Shown here: piece by piece, positions 17,756-26,177 of the stretch
Layout of the letters: every line of letters starts with the position of its first letter
Numbering within the stretch: position 1 is the first letter of the stretch
NCBI RefSeq assembly: GCF_007860015.1
Contig: NZ_SJPS01000003.1
Coordinates: 372,001 to 436,000, forward strand
Reading direction: 5' to 3'
DNA from: Bythopirellula polymerisocia
GTDB taxonomy: Bacteria; Planctomycetota; Planctomycetia; Pirellulales; Lacipirellulaceae
Length of the DNA stretch: 64,000 nt
Translations under genes and position numbers: made by a program
Notes under the pieces: generated by a model
What the model saw: only the letters and a program-made list of their open reading frames with translations
What the model was told of the DNA's origin: nothing
The model's database searches: none

Positions 17756-18058
17756 ATGCCACAAGCTGTTGTTGTCTTGATGCTGCTCTGGGCTATGAAT
17801 CCTGGCAATCCCTACGCGTACTACAATTTGCTCCGAGTTGTTTGCTGTGGTGTCTTTGCTTACCTCGCATACAAAGCGTCAGATCGAGAAAAGAAAGAAT
17901 GGGCTTGGGTTTTGGGTATACTTGCGTTGGTCTACAACCCACTTTTCCGTGTTCACCTGAATAGAGAACTATGGTCTCTCGTTAACTTAGTCACGATTGC
18001 CATTGCTATAGCTTCGGCATTTGCCCTAAAGGTGGACGAGGTAGACGACAACAGTTGA
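17756..18058 (+). CDS. Small integral membrane protein, DUF6804-like
   Basis: About 100 aa from the ATG at 17756; a TTG at 17741 would add five residues. Three to four hydrophobic segments (VVVLMLLWAMNPGNPYAYY, LLRVVCCGVFAYLAYKAS, WAWVLGILALVYNPLFRV, LWSLVNLVTIAIAIASAF) separated by short charged loops match the DUF6804 type of small membrane proteins (YYxLLR ... YNPxFxVxLxRxxW pattern). Function unknown. It lies 135 bases after the J-like gene, same strand. Confidence 0.65.
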   Translation: MPQAVVVLMLLWAMNPGNPYAYYNLLRVVCCGVFAYLAYKASDREKKEWAWVLGILALVYNPLFRVHLNRELWSLVNLVTIAIAIASAFALKVDEVDDNS

Positions 18059-18403
18059 TTCTTGCGTCGTCTCAATTTTTACCCAGGAAACCGAAAAAGG
18101 GATGAATTTAGAAGACAAATAAGGCGAGGATTGTCAGTTACGGATGACAAACTCGGCTGGCTGATACTGCTGGCCATTTTAAAATTAAGAGGCTCCGGTC
18201 ATCGAGATCTCATTATGGGCAAATCGTCTTGTGGTAGGAAAATGTGCAGGCTAAGATTGGCAAGCACTGTAGATAGAAATGCTTCTTGTCCTTTTCCTGA
18301 AAGTACCCCCTACACCTTAACCTACAATATCTACCTCCAATGCTGGCAGCAAATAATTCGATACTTTAAGGGGTAGCGGAGAAAATGAAAAAGGCTAGTT
18401 ATA
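18059..18403. other. Intergenic stretch in cargo, no gene seen
   Basis: About 345 AT-rich bases between two membrane protein genes. Open frames here show no coding bias and I find no repeat or hairpin of note. Confidence 0.5.
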
Positions 18404-18847
18404 ATGTTTACGAGGTATAACATTCTGAGGTGGATTTGTTTTATTCCCGCTGGATTTATCTCAGCATTTCTGGTCTCGTTTCCGGTTCACTGGTTTGTCA
18501 TGGTGAATTTGGGTGGTTGGGCCTTTGATCCACTGATCGTAATCGACAGTGAACAGACCTTACGGGCCATTGAGCTATTTCTTCAGGCTGGGGCAGGATC
18601 GTTGGCATTTGTATACTTCGCATCTAGTACCGCTCCCAGTCACAGATTCTTTGTTTCGATTTTTCTAGCAGTTATCGTCACACTTGGGTTGGAGTTCGCA
18701 GTGTACTGGTTGAACGTAGAGTTGGATTCCGGAGGAAGCAATTACGAATTCAGAGGTGGATTCTACAATACTGTTGCTCGAGTTGTCGGGGCAACGGCAG
18801 CGTCATATCTAATTTGGCATTCAGAGAAAAGACAATCAGACTTGTAG
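18404..18847 (+). CDS. Hypothetical four-helix membrane protein, 147 aa
   Basis: Four hydrophobic segments: residues 8-30 (LRWICFIPAGFISAFLVSF), 58-75, 83-108 (FFVSIFLAVIVTLGLEFAVYW) and 124-140 (VVGATAASYLIW). The central loop is acidic. I do not recognise the family. Upstream AAAAAGGCTAG is a weak ribosome site. Like its neighbours it is a lone small membrane gene in the cargo of element 1. Confidence 0.6.
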   Translation: MFTRYNILRWICFIPAGFISAFLVSFPVHWFVMVNLGGWAFDPLIVIDSEQTLRAIELFLQAGAGSLAFVYFASSTAPSHRFFVSIFLAVIVTLGLEFAVYWLNVELDSGGSNYEFRGGFYNTVARVVGATAASYLIWHSEKRQSDL

Positions 18848-18884
18848 AGAGAATCGTCCGCTAATTCTAAGGCTTGCTAATTGC

Positions 18885-19124
18885 ATGAGAGTTTGGATCA
18901 TTTTGCTGAGAGTGTTTGCTTACTTTTGGCTGACGGCCTCTCTACTACTAATTCTCTCAGGCATTGCGGGCATCTGGATGAAAGGTGGCCTCTCTGCCAT
19001 TCAAGGACTGCTCAGTCCTTTTAACATTGTTAACTGGATTGTCACCGCAATTACACTTGCACCAGGCGTTGGAGCTCTGGCTTGGGCAGATAAACTAAGC
19101 TCGAAGGATTCTAATACACCATAG
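18885..19124 (+). CDS. Hypothetical two-helix membrane protein, 79 aa
   Basis: ATG at 18885. Hydrophobic segments at residues 3-30 (VWIILLRVFAYFWLTASLLLIL) and 45-68 (FNIVNWIVTAITLAPGVGAL); the C-terminal tail is charged. It lies 37 bases after the preceding membrane gene on the same strand, so the two may be co-transcribed. No family recognised. Confidence 0.55.
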   Translation: MRVWIILLRVFAYFWLTASLLLILSGIAGIWMKGGLSAIQGLLSPFNIVNWIVTAITLAPGVGALAWADKLSSKDSNTP

Positions 19125-19163
19125 AGCCATTGCTGCAATTTCACTCTGGGATTGCATTTTTTG

Positions 19164-19394
19164 TCAGCCGCTACGTTTTCTATTCGACGAAAACACTGAT
19201 CCGGATATGGCTGCCCCTTCGACAGCCTTTGCAATCGCCTGAGATTCAGTCTGGCCGAAAAATCCCTTGCTCTTATTCCCCTGAGACAGATAGCAAATCC
19301 ATTGTCCGTAGCCAATCTGGCCGGTGTCGGTAAGCTTCACCTCAAACCCCTTCGCCTCAAGTGCTCTGATCCTCTCTGAAATGCCTTCTGCCAT
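19164..19394 (-). CDS. Small repeated cargo gene, copy A (76 aa)
   Basis: The frame from ATG at 19394 reads SERIRALEAKGFEVKLTDTG, then GQWICYLSQGN, GFFGQTESQAIAKAVEGAA. This helix / strand / WICYLS / GFFG-TES / AKAVEGA pattern recurs as a truncated copy at 24652-24762 and a frameshifted copy at 29674-29870, all on the minus strand. Copy A is the only intact one. The family is unknown to me. Copies lie at the borders between cargo blocks, so the gene or its flanks may mark where pieces were joined. Confidence 0.6.
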   Translation of the reverse strand: MAEGISERIRALEAKGFEVKLTDTGQIGYGQWICYLSQGNKSKGFFGQTESQAIAKAVEGAAISGSVFSSNRKRSG

Positions 19395-19432
19395 CGCCCA
19401 AGCCCTCCAGGATGTTTGGAATCCGGCAATAA

Positions 19433-19450
19433 CCATACGTGTACGTATGG
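19433..19450. repeat. Inverted repeat upstream of small gene copy A
   Basis: CCATACGT (19433-19440) and ACGTATGG (19443-19450) separated by two bases, about 40 bases upstream of the minus-strand ATG at 19394. It could be an operator for a dimeric regulator. It is not conserved at copy C. Confidence 0.4.
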
Positions 19451-19455
19451 CCACC

Positions 19456-19519
19456 CACAAGCCCCTAGGAGCCCCGCTGGCGCTATCTTGTGTTGGAGGG
19501 GTGAAGAGTCGGCACAAGT
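19456..19519. repeat. Spaced motif block, copy 1 (matches 29933-29996)
   Basis: Three motifs, ACAAGCCCC at 19457, CTATCTTGTGT at 19483 and TCGGCACAAGT at 19509, recur at 29934, 29960 and 29986 with exactly the same 26-base steps. CACAAG and CTTGTG alternate, so each motif can pair with the next. It lies upstream of the small repeated gene in both places. Confidence 0.6.
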
Positions 19520-19646
19520 GGCATGCTGGCGCTGGCGGGTACGGATGCCCCCGGAATTGGGCGCATCATGCGTTCAAAATTCGGAGAAACTCGTTATGCG
19601 ATAGTTGCCTTCTGACTCTCGGCAGCTTAGCATGGACAGCTTCCGG

Positions 19647-19665
19647 GCGGCTCGGTTCGAGCCGC
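19647..19665 (+). terminator. GC hairpin upstream of the PEP-CTERM gene
   Basis: GCGGCTCG (19647-19654), loop GTT, CGAGCCGC (19658-19665), followed by a pyrimidine-rich but not T-run sequence. It could be a weak terminator or a leader structure of the gene starting 30 bases later. Confidence 0.3.
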
Positions 19666-19695
19666 GCATACTTCTCTTCTTATAGGTGATAAATA

Positions 19696-20397
19696 ATGTA
19701 CCAATCATGTATTCCTTGGTTCTTCATTGTGACGATCGCAACTTTTGTTGCACAGTCGACAGTCAAGGCTGATTTAGTCATTGATGGCATCAATAATTTT
19801 TCAGCCGCAAATACTTATCCGACTTCCGACGCGACGTATACTGGGTATGCCGCTGCAGATTCGACCAGCTTTCATTTTGGGTTTGATGGAGCCGACGTTC
19901 TAAATGGTGGGTCTAGTCATTTTATCGTTGCATATCTTGGAAATGGCGGACTTGGTTCGACGACAGGATTGAATTTTAATACTCAACAACCGAGTCTTCC
20001 GTTCTCGGCCACGCACGCTTTCGTCTATCGTGCGGACGGTTTTTTCACTGATGGATATCAGTGGAATGGTGCATCTTGGGTGGCTGGCCTTTCGTCGAAT
20101 ACGTCCGAAAATGGACAGTTTTTTGAAGCATCTTTATCGATGAACGATTTAGGCAATCCAAACTCTGTTGACTTCGTTTCCTACTTCTTGTTTGAAGGTT
20201 CTGGGTTTGAATCGTCGTACGCAGTTTTTCCTAGTACTGCTTTCGCCAATGGCTCGTACGACCCGAATATAGGCAGTTCACTTACGATAACAGCCGTGCC
20301 AGAGCCATCTTCTTTTCTTTTTTTTGGAGCCACTGGAGTAGCAATTGGATGCTTTCGTTTCCTAATCAAACGAGGGCAATTTCTTTCCCAAGCTTGA
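19696..20397 (+). CDS. PEP-CTERM-anchored secreted protein
   Basis: 233 aa. Signal peptide (SCIPWFFIVTIATFVAQSTVKA), then about 170 residues of beta-rich Ser/Asn/Gly/Phe sequence, and a C-terminal sorting signal made of VPEPSSF, a hydrophobic helix (LFFGATGVAIGCFRFLI) and a basic end (KRG). PEP-CTERM signals are processed by exosortase and are associated with exopolysaccharide-producing bacteria. It is unusual to find it within an integrated island; with the other PEP-CTERM gene at 27940 it suggests that chromosomal host genes were picked up. Ligand unknown. Confidence 0.8.
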   Translation: MYQSCIPWFFIVTIATFVAQSTVKADLVIDGINNFSAANTYPTSDATYTGYAAADSTSFHFGFDGADVLNGGSSHFIVAYLGNGGLGSTTGLNFNTQQPSLPFSATHAFVYRADGFFTDGYQWNGASWVAGLSSNTSENGQFFEASLSMNDLGNPNSVDFVSYFLFEGSGFESSYAVFPSTAFANGSYDPNIGSSLTITAVPEPSSFLFFGATGVAIGCFRFLIKRGQFLSQA

Positions 20398-20633
20398 CGC
20401 TGAACAGGAAAGCTTCAAACATCGAGGGCTTGAATCTTCTGCGTTTTTTATTGGTGTGACTGCCTCGCCATGCATCGTTTCCGGGAAAGCGTGGGTTCGC
20501 TTCGAGACTAGCTAAGTGAATAAGGTCACTATGTCCCATGCAGCGGAACGGCAGAATTCTTTGCAACTCATGTCTGACCCTCTTGAGTCTCGAAACGCAT
20601 ATCGCTGAGACGCCTCGGCTTTATTGATCGGCG

Positions 20634-22049
20634 CTAATTACGACGCACTGCTTTCCAACAGAACCCGATCTTATTCAGTCGAGCTATTCGTTCTTTGCTT
20701 AGCAATCTCTGTCTTTTCCTAGTTCGTTGATTGCTAACCCAAACGCCAAGTTCAGGGTTTTTGGCCCACCTCTGAGGCACGTCACAGTCTCCATGCTTTT
20801 TCTTATATGCCTTCAGCTGGTTGAACATCTTTTCCCATGATGCTTCCCAGACGGCAAACTCAAAGCCCAGTTTTTCAAGTCGCTTGATACGGCGGTTGCT
20901 CAGCAGACCTTGGCTATAGTTGTAGCGTTGTGTTCTGATCCATAATGCGAGTCGCGGATTTTCGTTCCAATTGATCGGTACACGACAATCCCCGTGCTTC
21001 GCCTTGAAATCTTCAAGCGACGCGAACATTTCGTCCCAAGCGTTTGAGATGAGTGACCACACAAAGCCAATTTTCTCCAGCCGTTGAAGGCGGGATTTGC
21101 TCAGTTGGCCTTTGTTGTACGACTTTCGTTGCGTTCTAATCCACAAAGCTAGCTGTGGATTGTCTTTCCATTCCAGAGGTACAAGTGTATCTCCATGTTT
21201 CGCCTTATAATCACAAAGTGCTTGGAACATCTCTTCCCATGGAGTTGGCTTTATTTCCCAGACGAAACCTAGCGAATCAAGTTTCGCAATTCGGTCTTTG
21301 CTCAGCCTCCCTTGCTTGAGTGCTCTTCGTTGGGAGGCAACCCAGGCGGCAAGTTTTTCGTTGTCGCTCCACCGCCAGGGCACAAGGCAATCACCATGCT
21401 TGGCCTTATATCTCTTGAGTGCCTGGAACATTTCTTCCCAAGCTGCTTCGTGACTATCCCATGCGAAGCCGAGGGACTTCAATCGAGAGATGCGAACTAT
21501 ACTGAGATTATCTTTTTGGTATTCAGCTCGCTGGGTACTAACCCACTCACCAAGTCGCGGATTGACCTCAAACTTGTTCGGCACATTACAATCACCATGC
21601 TTGAGCTTATACTTCTTGAGTTCAACAAACATCTCTTCCCACCTAGCGGCCAATGGTTTCCACACGAACCCAAGCTTCTCAAGCCGCGAAATGCGTTCTT
21701 TGCTGAGCAAACCTTTCTTATATGCGTGCCGCTGCTGACTTACCCAAGGGCGAAGTTTCGATCTGCCCGCCCACTGGGATGGCACATTGCAGTGGCCATG
21801 CTTGGCTTTGTACTTCTGGAGTTCAACGAACATCGATTCCCATTTAGCGGCCAAAGGATTCCATACGAACCCAATCTTCTCAAGTCGTGCGGTACGCTCT
21901 TTACTGAGTTTTTCTGTCTTGTGTGTGTGCCGCTGCTGACTAACCCAAGGGCCAAGTTTCGGATTGCCCGACCAATTGTGTGGCACATAGCAGTCACCGT
22001 GCTTAGCCTTGTATTTCTTGAGTTCAGCGAACATTTCTTCCCAGCTCAC
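20634..22049 (-). CDS. Stand-alone helicase-associated (HA) repeat protein, seven repeats
   Basis: 471 aa with GTG start at 22049; AGGAGAG lies nine bases upstream. The whole protein is seven tandem units of about 66 residues, each with W-E-x-MF-x-x-L-x-x-YKxKHGDCxVP, then a W/F, a PxLxxWVxxQR block and LSxxRxxRLxxIGFVW. This is the helicase-associated domain (Pfam HA), normally found as one to several copies behind superfamily 2 helicases. No helicase motor is present here. The domain is thought to bind nucleic acid, so this may be a nucleic-acid-binding partner protein. It stands alone on the minus strand in cargo. Confidence 0.88.
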   Translation of the reverse strand: MSWEEMFAELKKYKAKHGDCYVPHNWSGNPKLGPWVSQQRHTHKTEKLSKERTARLEKIGFVWNPLAAKWESMFVELQKYKAKHGHCNVPSQWAGRSKLRPWVSQQRHAYKKGLLSKERISRLEKLGFVWKPLAARWEEMFVELKKYKLKHGDCNVPNKFEVNPRLGEWVSTQRAEYQKDNLSIVRISRLKSLGFAWDSHEAAWEEMFQALKRYKAKHGDCLVPWRWSDNEKLAAWVASQRRALKQGRLSKDRIAKLDSLGFVWEIKPTPWEEMFQALCDYKAKHGDTLVPLEWKDNPQLALWIRTQRKSYNKGQLSKSRLQRLEKIGFVWSLISNAWDEMFASLEDFKAKHGDCRVPINWNENPRLALWIRTQRYNYSQGLLSNRRIKRLEKLGFEFAVWEASWEKMFNQLKAYKKKHGDCDVPQRWAKNPELGVWVSNQRTRKRQRLLSKERIARLNKIGFCWKAVRRN

Positions 22050-22425
22050 TTCAAACTCTCTCCTCTAAGCCACTTTTGTCAGTTACGAGATTCATGTGAC
22101 ATGCTTTCTTTCACGAATCCCACTAGCAATCACACCAACTACATAGTGTAATTTAGGGATGATTTACCGCATAGCATTTTTCTTGAGTCTCATCTTCCCA
22201 GCCAACTATTCCCATGGCTGGCCTGAATCCGGCCAAGGCAATTATAAGGTCGCCGCTCGAACCATTCTTACCGATCAATTACTCAGAATCTTATTTGAAA
22301 CAGGGAGGCAACCTCTCACGGCATCGGGCAACAGAAGCAGGCTATCGACTTGCTGAGATCTGGCGACGTGCTCTTTCACAGGTGCAATAAAATAATTCTG
22401 TTCACACTACCTTAGAGGATAAGCT
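22050..22425. other. Intergenic stretch, no clear gene
   Basis: About 375 bases between the divergently transcribed HA-repeat gene and the nuclease-like gene, so it should hold promoters for both. A 65-codon frame at 22159-22356 starts with a hydrophobic segment but has poor codon use and no homologue I know. Confidence 0.5.
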
Positions 22426-23358
22426 ATGCCGCTATTCACCATCGCAAGAGAATCACTCTCTGCAGTCGAACAAACTAATTTCGCGATTGAGAAAACACTG
22501 CAAAACCTCATCGAGGCGAATTTGCAAACAGTTTTTAACTGTCGATTGATTGCTTCTGAGTTTTCTACTGGCCAACAGCATGCTGGCCGAATCGATACAC
22601 TTGGCCTCTCCGAGGACAATAATCCCGTAATTATCGAGTACAAGAAAGTCGAGTCTTCGGAGCTCGTTACTCAAAGCCTCTACTATCTTCATTGGATTTA
22701 CGATCACCGTGGCGATTTTGAAGTAGCAGCGCGAAACTCGCTCGGCTCGGTCGAGGTGGATTGGTCAGATATACGTGTCATTTGCATCGCGCCGAATTAC
22801 AAAAAGTATGACCTGTTCGCCGTCCAAGTCATGGACACACAACTTGAGCTTTGGACTTATCGATTATTCAAAAACGATTCTCTTTATCTCGAGGAAGTTC
22901 TCCATAAATCTTCTAGTATATCAACCAACGACCGCACCGGTGAAAAGGACCCGAAGATGGTAGCCGCTGGGAAGAAAGCGGCGATAACCAGGGCCACTGG
23001 ATCGTACACGGTGGACAGCTTGGTTGAAGGAAAACCCGAAAACATCAAGTCACTTGTAGAGGTGGTGCGAGAATATATTCTGGCCCTTGATCCCTCCATA
23101 GAAGAGTCGCCGAAAAAGTTTTATGTAGCCTACAAGATTTCTCAAAATATCGCATGCATGGAGATCCAAAAACAGCGAATTCTGGTTTTTGTCAAACTTG
23201 ACCCGGAGGAGGTGAATGCTCCACCCGGCTTATCCCGTAACGTGTCTGCGATCGGGCATTTTGGTACCGGCGATTTAGAACTATCAATTCGGTCAGTGGA
23301 TGATTTCGAGAAGGTAAAGGATTTGATCGAAATGGCTTATCAAAAAGTTGGTGGTTGA
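22426..23358 (+). CDS. NucS/DUF91-like nuclease-fold protein with DUF5655 C-terminus
   Basis: 310 aa. The N-terminal 150 residues have the PD-(D/E)xK nuclease-like pattern, with RIDTLGLSEDNNPVIIEYKK supplying the D and ExK, followed by a helix with Q (TQSLYYLHWI). The C-terminal 100 residues (YILALDPSIEESPKKFYVAYKISQN ... LSIRSVDDFEKVKDLIEMAY) match DUF5655. Such proteins are thought to be DNA-binding or nuclease proteins, and many sit in accessory regions. Upstream GAGGATAAGCT gives a possible ribosome site. Activity is an inference from the motif. Confidence 0.78.
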   Translation: MPLFTIARESLSAVEQTNFAIEKTLQNLIEANLQTVFNCRLIASEFSTGQQHAGRIDTLGLSEDNNPVIIEYKKVESSELVTQSLYYLHWIYDHRGDFEVAARNSLGSVEVDWSDIRVICIAPNYKKYDLFAVQVMDTQLELWTYRLFKNDSLYLEEVLHKSSSISTNDRTGEKDPKMVAAGKKAAITRATGSYTVDSLVEGKPENIKSLVEVVREYILALDPSIEESPKKFYVAYKISQNIACMEIQKQRILVFVKLDPEEVNAPPGLSRNVSAIGHFGTGDLELSIRSVDDFEKVKDLIEMAYQKVGG

Positions 23359-23361
23359 ATA

Positions 23362-23435
23362 ATGTGCTACCACTTACGATTATTGAACGAACCTCGCCAA
23401 GCAGTTCAAGGCAACTATTGCTGATGGGTTAATCT
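23362..23435 (+). pseudogene. 5' remnant of a SRAP (HMCES/YedK) gene
   Basis: The sequence beginning ATGTGCTACCAC translates MCYHLRLLNE and continues with bases closely matching the start of the intact SRAP gene at 28863 (MCHHFRLLNE). A nine-base gap falls after the first dozen codons and a stop follows within the homologous part. Only the first 70 or so bases survive. Confidence 0.6.
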
Positions 23436-23634
23436 GCGACATCGTCGTAGCTGGAGTCAAGATTGGTAGTTTTTGCCGACGAATCGTCGGTATTCAGAGA
23501 GGATGATTATCGTTTTTAAACTGAGGTATTGCCTAGCCTTTTTTACAAAGTCACAATCCTTCACCGCGTTGACACAAGATCAATCTGGATCATTCCCTTC
23601 TTAAGCATTTCCATTCAGAAAGCTATAACCCGTA

Positions 23635-24537
23635 ATGACGACACGAAAAAGAATTCCCGACGACACGGAAAAAGAAGTACTGCTTCAAAGCCGTAGAAGG
23701 TGCTGCCTCTGCTTTTGGCTCGAAGGAATCGATGAGGTCGTCAAGGGACAGATAGCACATCTAGATCAGGATCCATCAAACAGTTCCTTCGAAAACTTAG
23801 CGTTTCTCTGCTTTGATCATCACGATGAGTATGATGGGAAGACAAAGCAAGCAAAGGGACTTAAGGAAAGTGAGGTTACCAAATGGAGAGACGAACTCTA
23901 CAAGGAGATGGAGTATCGGTTCCGTAGCGTAAAGGCCCGAAAACTAGAGTTGCGGATATCAAACTATCTGATGGTAAATGTCGGCGTAGATTTTAAACTG
24001 AGGTTCCGTCTGAAAAATGTAGGACAAGCTTCGGCGCGGAACATTACGGTCTCAATCAGACTGCAGGATAACATTTCAGCAGAGTCTCCAAAGAAGCAGG
24101 AGTCTAAACCAAAGATAACCACAACATCAGGTGTAAGCAGACTAGTGATTCCAGAGCTAATGACTGTAGAGCCCACCGAACTGCCAGACGCGTTCGGATT
24201 CTACGAATCCGAAGAAGACTTCTTCGAAGAAGTCGGTGGCCGCGTTGCCAGCATTGATCCGCTTGGGCCAATGAATCTGGGTCTCCTCCCCGATCACAGT
24301 ATTTGGTTTGAGGGGCTTGGCTTCCACATCACGGACTATCCACCAGGAACAGATTTGGTATTAGGCTACCGCATAGATGCAGAAGATATGGATTCGGTTA
24401 AGGGCACTCTCCAGGGGACAATTCCCATCGGAGCGGAGTGGGTGCTTCAACAGCCCGAGGAGTTCGGATTGCCAAGGAGCATCACTCTACAGGAGGTTAA
24501 ACAAATAATCGCTGAGAGCAAGCAAGATGTTTCCTAA
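23635..24537 (+). CDS. HNH-type nuclease-like protein with C-terminal beta domain
   Basis: 300 aa. Residues 5-75 carry a zinc-bound HNH-like core: the CCLC pair at about residue 23, GQIAHLDQDPSN, then ENLAFLCFDHHDEYD. This order (Cys pair, AH-D, N, HHxxYD) is the HNH endonuclease pattern seen in defence and restriction proteins. Residues 100-290 form a separate domain, beginning with LRISNYLMVNVGVDFKLRF, that looks like a beta-sandwich and may sense or bind a partner. It is the only gene of this kind in the window and stands alone between the SRAP remnant and a copy of the small repeated gene. Nuclease activity is inferred. Confidence 0.75.
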   Translation: MTTRKRIPDDTEKEVLLQSRRRCCLCFWLEGIDEVVKGQIAHLDQDPSNSSFENLAFLCFDHHDEYDGKTKQAKGLKESEVTKWRDELYKEMEYRFRSVKARKLELRISNYLMVNVGVDFKLRFRLKNVGQASARNITVSIRLQDNISAESPKKQESKPKITTTSGVSRLVIPELMTVEPTELPDAFGFYESEEDFFEEVGGRVASIDPLGPMNLGLLPDHSIWFEGLGFHITDYPPGTDLVLGYRIDAEDMDSVKGTLQGTIPIGAEWVLQQPEEFGLPRSITLQEVKQIIAESKQDVS

Positions 24538-24651
24538 TAAAACGTCTACCATTGTCTCACTACCAAGAAGTCCACTCCTTGTACTCAATGTTTGAGATTC
24601 ACGCCCAGGCCACCTACGTTGTGGCCCTAGAACGATTCTCAAGCGAAACCT

Positions 24652-24762
24652 TTACCACCCAACTTCCCCCGCCCCTTCGATCGCCATAGCAACCGCCCGA
24701 GATTCTGTCCCCTCGAAGAATCCCCGCGACAAGTGGCAAACCCGTTGCCCGTACCGGTTCAT
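24652..24762 (-). pseudogene. Small repeated cargo gene, copy B (truncated)
   Basis: Minus-strand frame reads YGQRVCHLS, GFFEGTESRAVAMAIEGAG, homologous to the C-terminal half of copy A (YGQWICYLS, GFFGQTESQAIAKAVEGAA). The N-terminal half is missing and a short internal deletion is present. The rest of the 24538-25023 gap is empty of genes. Confidence 0.55.
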
Positions 24763-25023
24763 CGGGATAGCTAAGATCGCCGCGGGAATCAATAGCTACA
24801 CCAGCCAGCTGAGTGATAATTCGTCAGGCATGGAAGTATTCTAGCTCATTGTTAATAATGGTTGCCGGGTTCGGACACCATGTCGACAGCTTAGCGGTTT
24901 TCTGCAGATAACTCAGGCAAAAATTCAGCTCTTCGACATTCATCGACTTAGACTGCTTGTTTTCATTAATCTGCCAGTTTACCCTGTAGTTTTATTCAGC
25001 ATTGTTCTTTGGCGTATTCCGCA

Positions 25024-25458
25024 ATGGGTAAAGTATCAAGAGAACAGGATGCTGTGGGATGTACAGTAGTATGTGTACTTGGTTTTTTCTTCTTAGTTTC
25101 AGTTTTAAGCAGCAGGAATGGCGGTGCAAACTACCAGAATGAGGCTGGGATACTCGGGGCACATGAGAATGGTTCCGTCGCGGGAGTCAAAGACGGTACC
25201 AAGGCTGGCGTTGTGGCGCGACTCGAGGACGCAGAAGACGAAGGTTATTGGAACGCCGTTGCCAAAGTGAAAGCATCGAGGGATTACGTTCTTATGCCTC
25301 ACTACTGTCTAGCAATTGCTTTAACTGCGTTCGCAATCGGTTTCTTTGGCCAATTCTCTTTATTCTACGCGCTCAGGCGATTCGGAATTCTTGCGGACAT
25401 CGATCTTATACTTCTGCCGAAAAGTAGCCGGGTCGTTAAGCTTCGAATAAATGAGTAG
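25024..25458 (+). CDS. Two-helix membrane protein, first gene of an unknown operon
   Basis: 144 aa from ATG at 25024 (TTG 25009 possible). TM1 (GCTVVCVLGFFFLVSVL) at residues 12-28 and TM2 (YCLAIALTAFAIGFFGQFSLFYAL) near residues 93-118 enclose an exported Gly/Ala/acidic stretch of about 60 residues (GAHENGSVAGVKDGTKAG). The end of TM2, GQFSLFY, matches GQYSAIFY in the next gene, so the two are probably diverged paralogues with one exported helical segment. Unrecognised family. The next gene starts three bases after this stop. Confidence 0.6.
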   Translation: MGKVSREQDAVGCTVVCVLGFFFLVSVLSSRNGGANYQNEAGILGAHENGSVAGVKDGTKAGVVARLEDAEDEGYWNAVAKVKASRDYVLMPHYCLAIALTAFAIGFFGQFSLFYALRRFGILADIDLILLPKSSRVVKLRINE

Positions 25459-25460
25459 CA

Positions 25461-26141
25461 ATGATGGCGAAGTATCAATACCCTTGGATCGTTTGCTTTG
25501 CTATGCTCATTGCTGCCGCAACAGGCTGCACGTCCACCCACAACAAAATCTGGGAGTCTGCCTACGACTCAAATTTCTCTGCCGCTTATCGCGATGGTTG
25601 GAATAAGCCAAACGAAAGCGAACTTCGTTCTGCATGGGAGCACGGCGAAGAAAAAGCCAATAAGGATTTGGCTAACGCAACAGTTTGGTGGCTATACTAT
25701 CCGCTAGCCATTAACAGCTTGGCGGTGGGCATAATCGTAGGCCTCGCTGGGCAGTATTCGGCTATCTTTTACTGTCGCTGGAAGCAAGAGATTTCCGAGT
25801 TTCCAGCCTCACTGTTAATTCCAGCCTTCAGACTCTCGCGAGCCTTTCCAACTCTTGACCTGATCTCGCAATCGAACCATCAAATTCGACAGATCCAAAT
25901 ATTGAGACAGATAAAGGCGTGGCGGGTCGCGACTATAAAGCAATTTGTCACTGATAGGTTACGGGCACAAAACGAACTTGACGCTGAGTCTCAAGCTGCA
26001 TTGTTAAGGAGAGCAATGCGAGACTTGGACAATATTGTCAACGACGGCCAAATTCTCGCAAATTCAATGACTGATCTCTGCGATCAGTCGCAAACTGAAA
26101 TTATTGAATCGACGATCGACGAGTGGGGATCCGCGAGATAA
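25461..26141 (+). CDS. Lipoprotein-like membrane protein, second gene of the operon
   Basis: 226 aa. An N-terminal signal ends in a lipobox-like AAATGC, followed by an exported stretch of about 50 residues (AAYRDGWNKPNESELRSAWEHGEE), one transmembrane helix (LAINSLAVGIIVGLAGQYSAIFY) and a long cytoplasmic helical tail of 120 residues. The lipid anchor would be on the outside and the tail inside. It resembles its upstream neighbour in layout. I see no known domain. Gap of two bases upstream and 36 bases downstream to the coiled-coil gene, so a three-gene operon is likely. Confidence 0.6.
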   Translation: MMAKYQYPWIVCFAMLIAAATGCTSTHNKIWESAYDSNFSAAYRDGWNKPNESELRSAWEHGEEKANKDLANATVWWLYYPLAINSLAVGIIVGLAGQYSAIFYCRWKQEISEFPASLLIPAFRLSRAFPTLDLISQSNHQIRQIQILRQIKAWRVATIKQFVTDRLRAQNELDAESQAALLRRAMRDLDNIVNDGQILANSMTDLCDQSQTEIIESTIDEWGSAR

Positions 26142-26177
26142 ATTCTATAACCAAAAGGTAGAAAGGTGTAATCACAG

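Noticed and set aside
18062..18376. 104-codon frame between cargo membrane genes
   Set aside because: Composition looks random and no start context is visible.
22159..22356. 65-codon frame with a hydrophobic start
   Set aside because: No ribosome site, no recognisable sequence beyond the first 20 residues and unbiased codon use.
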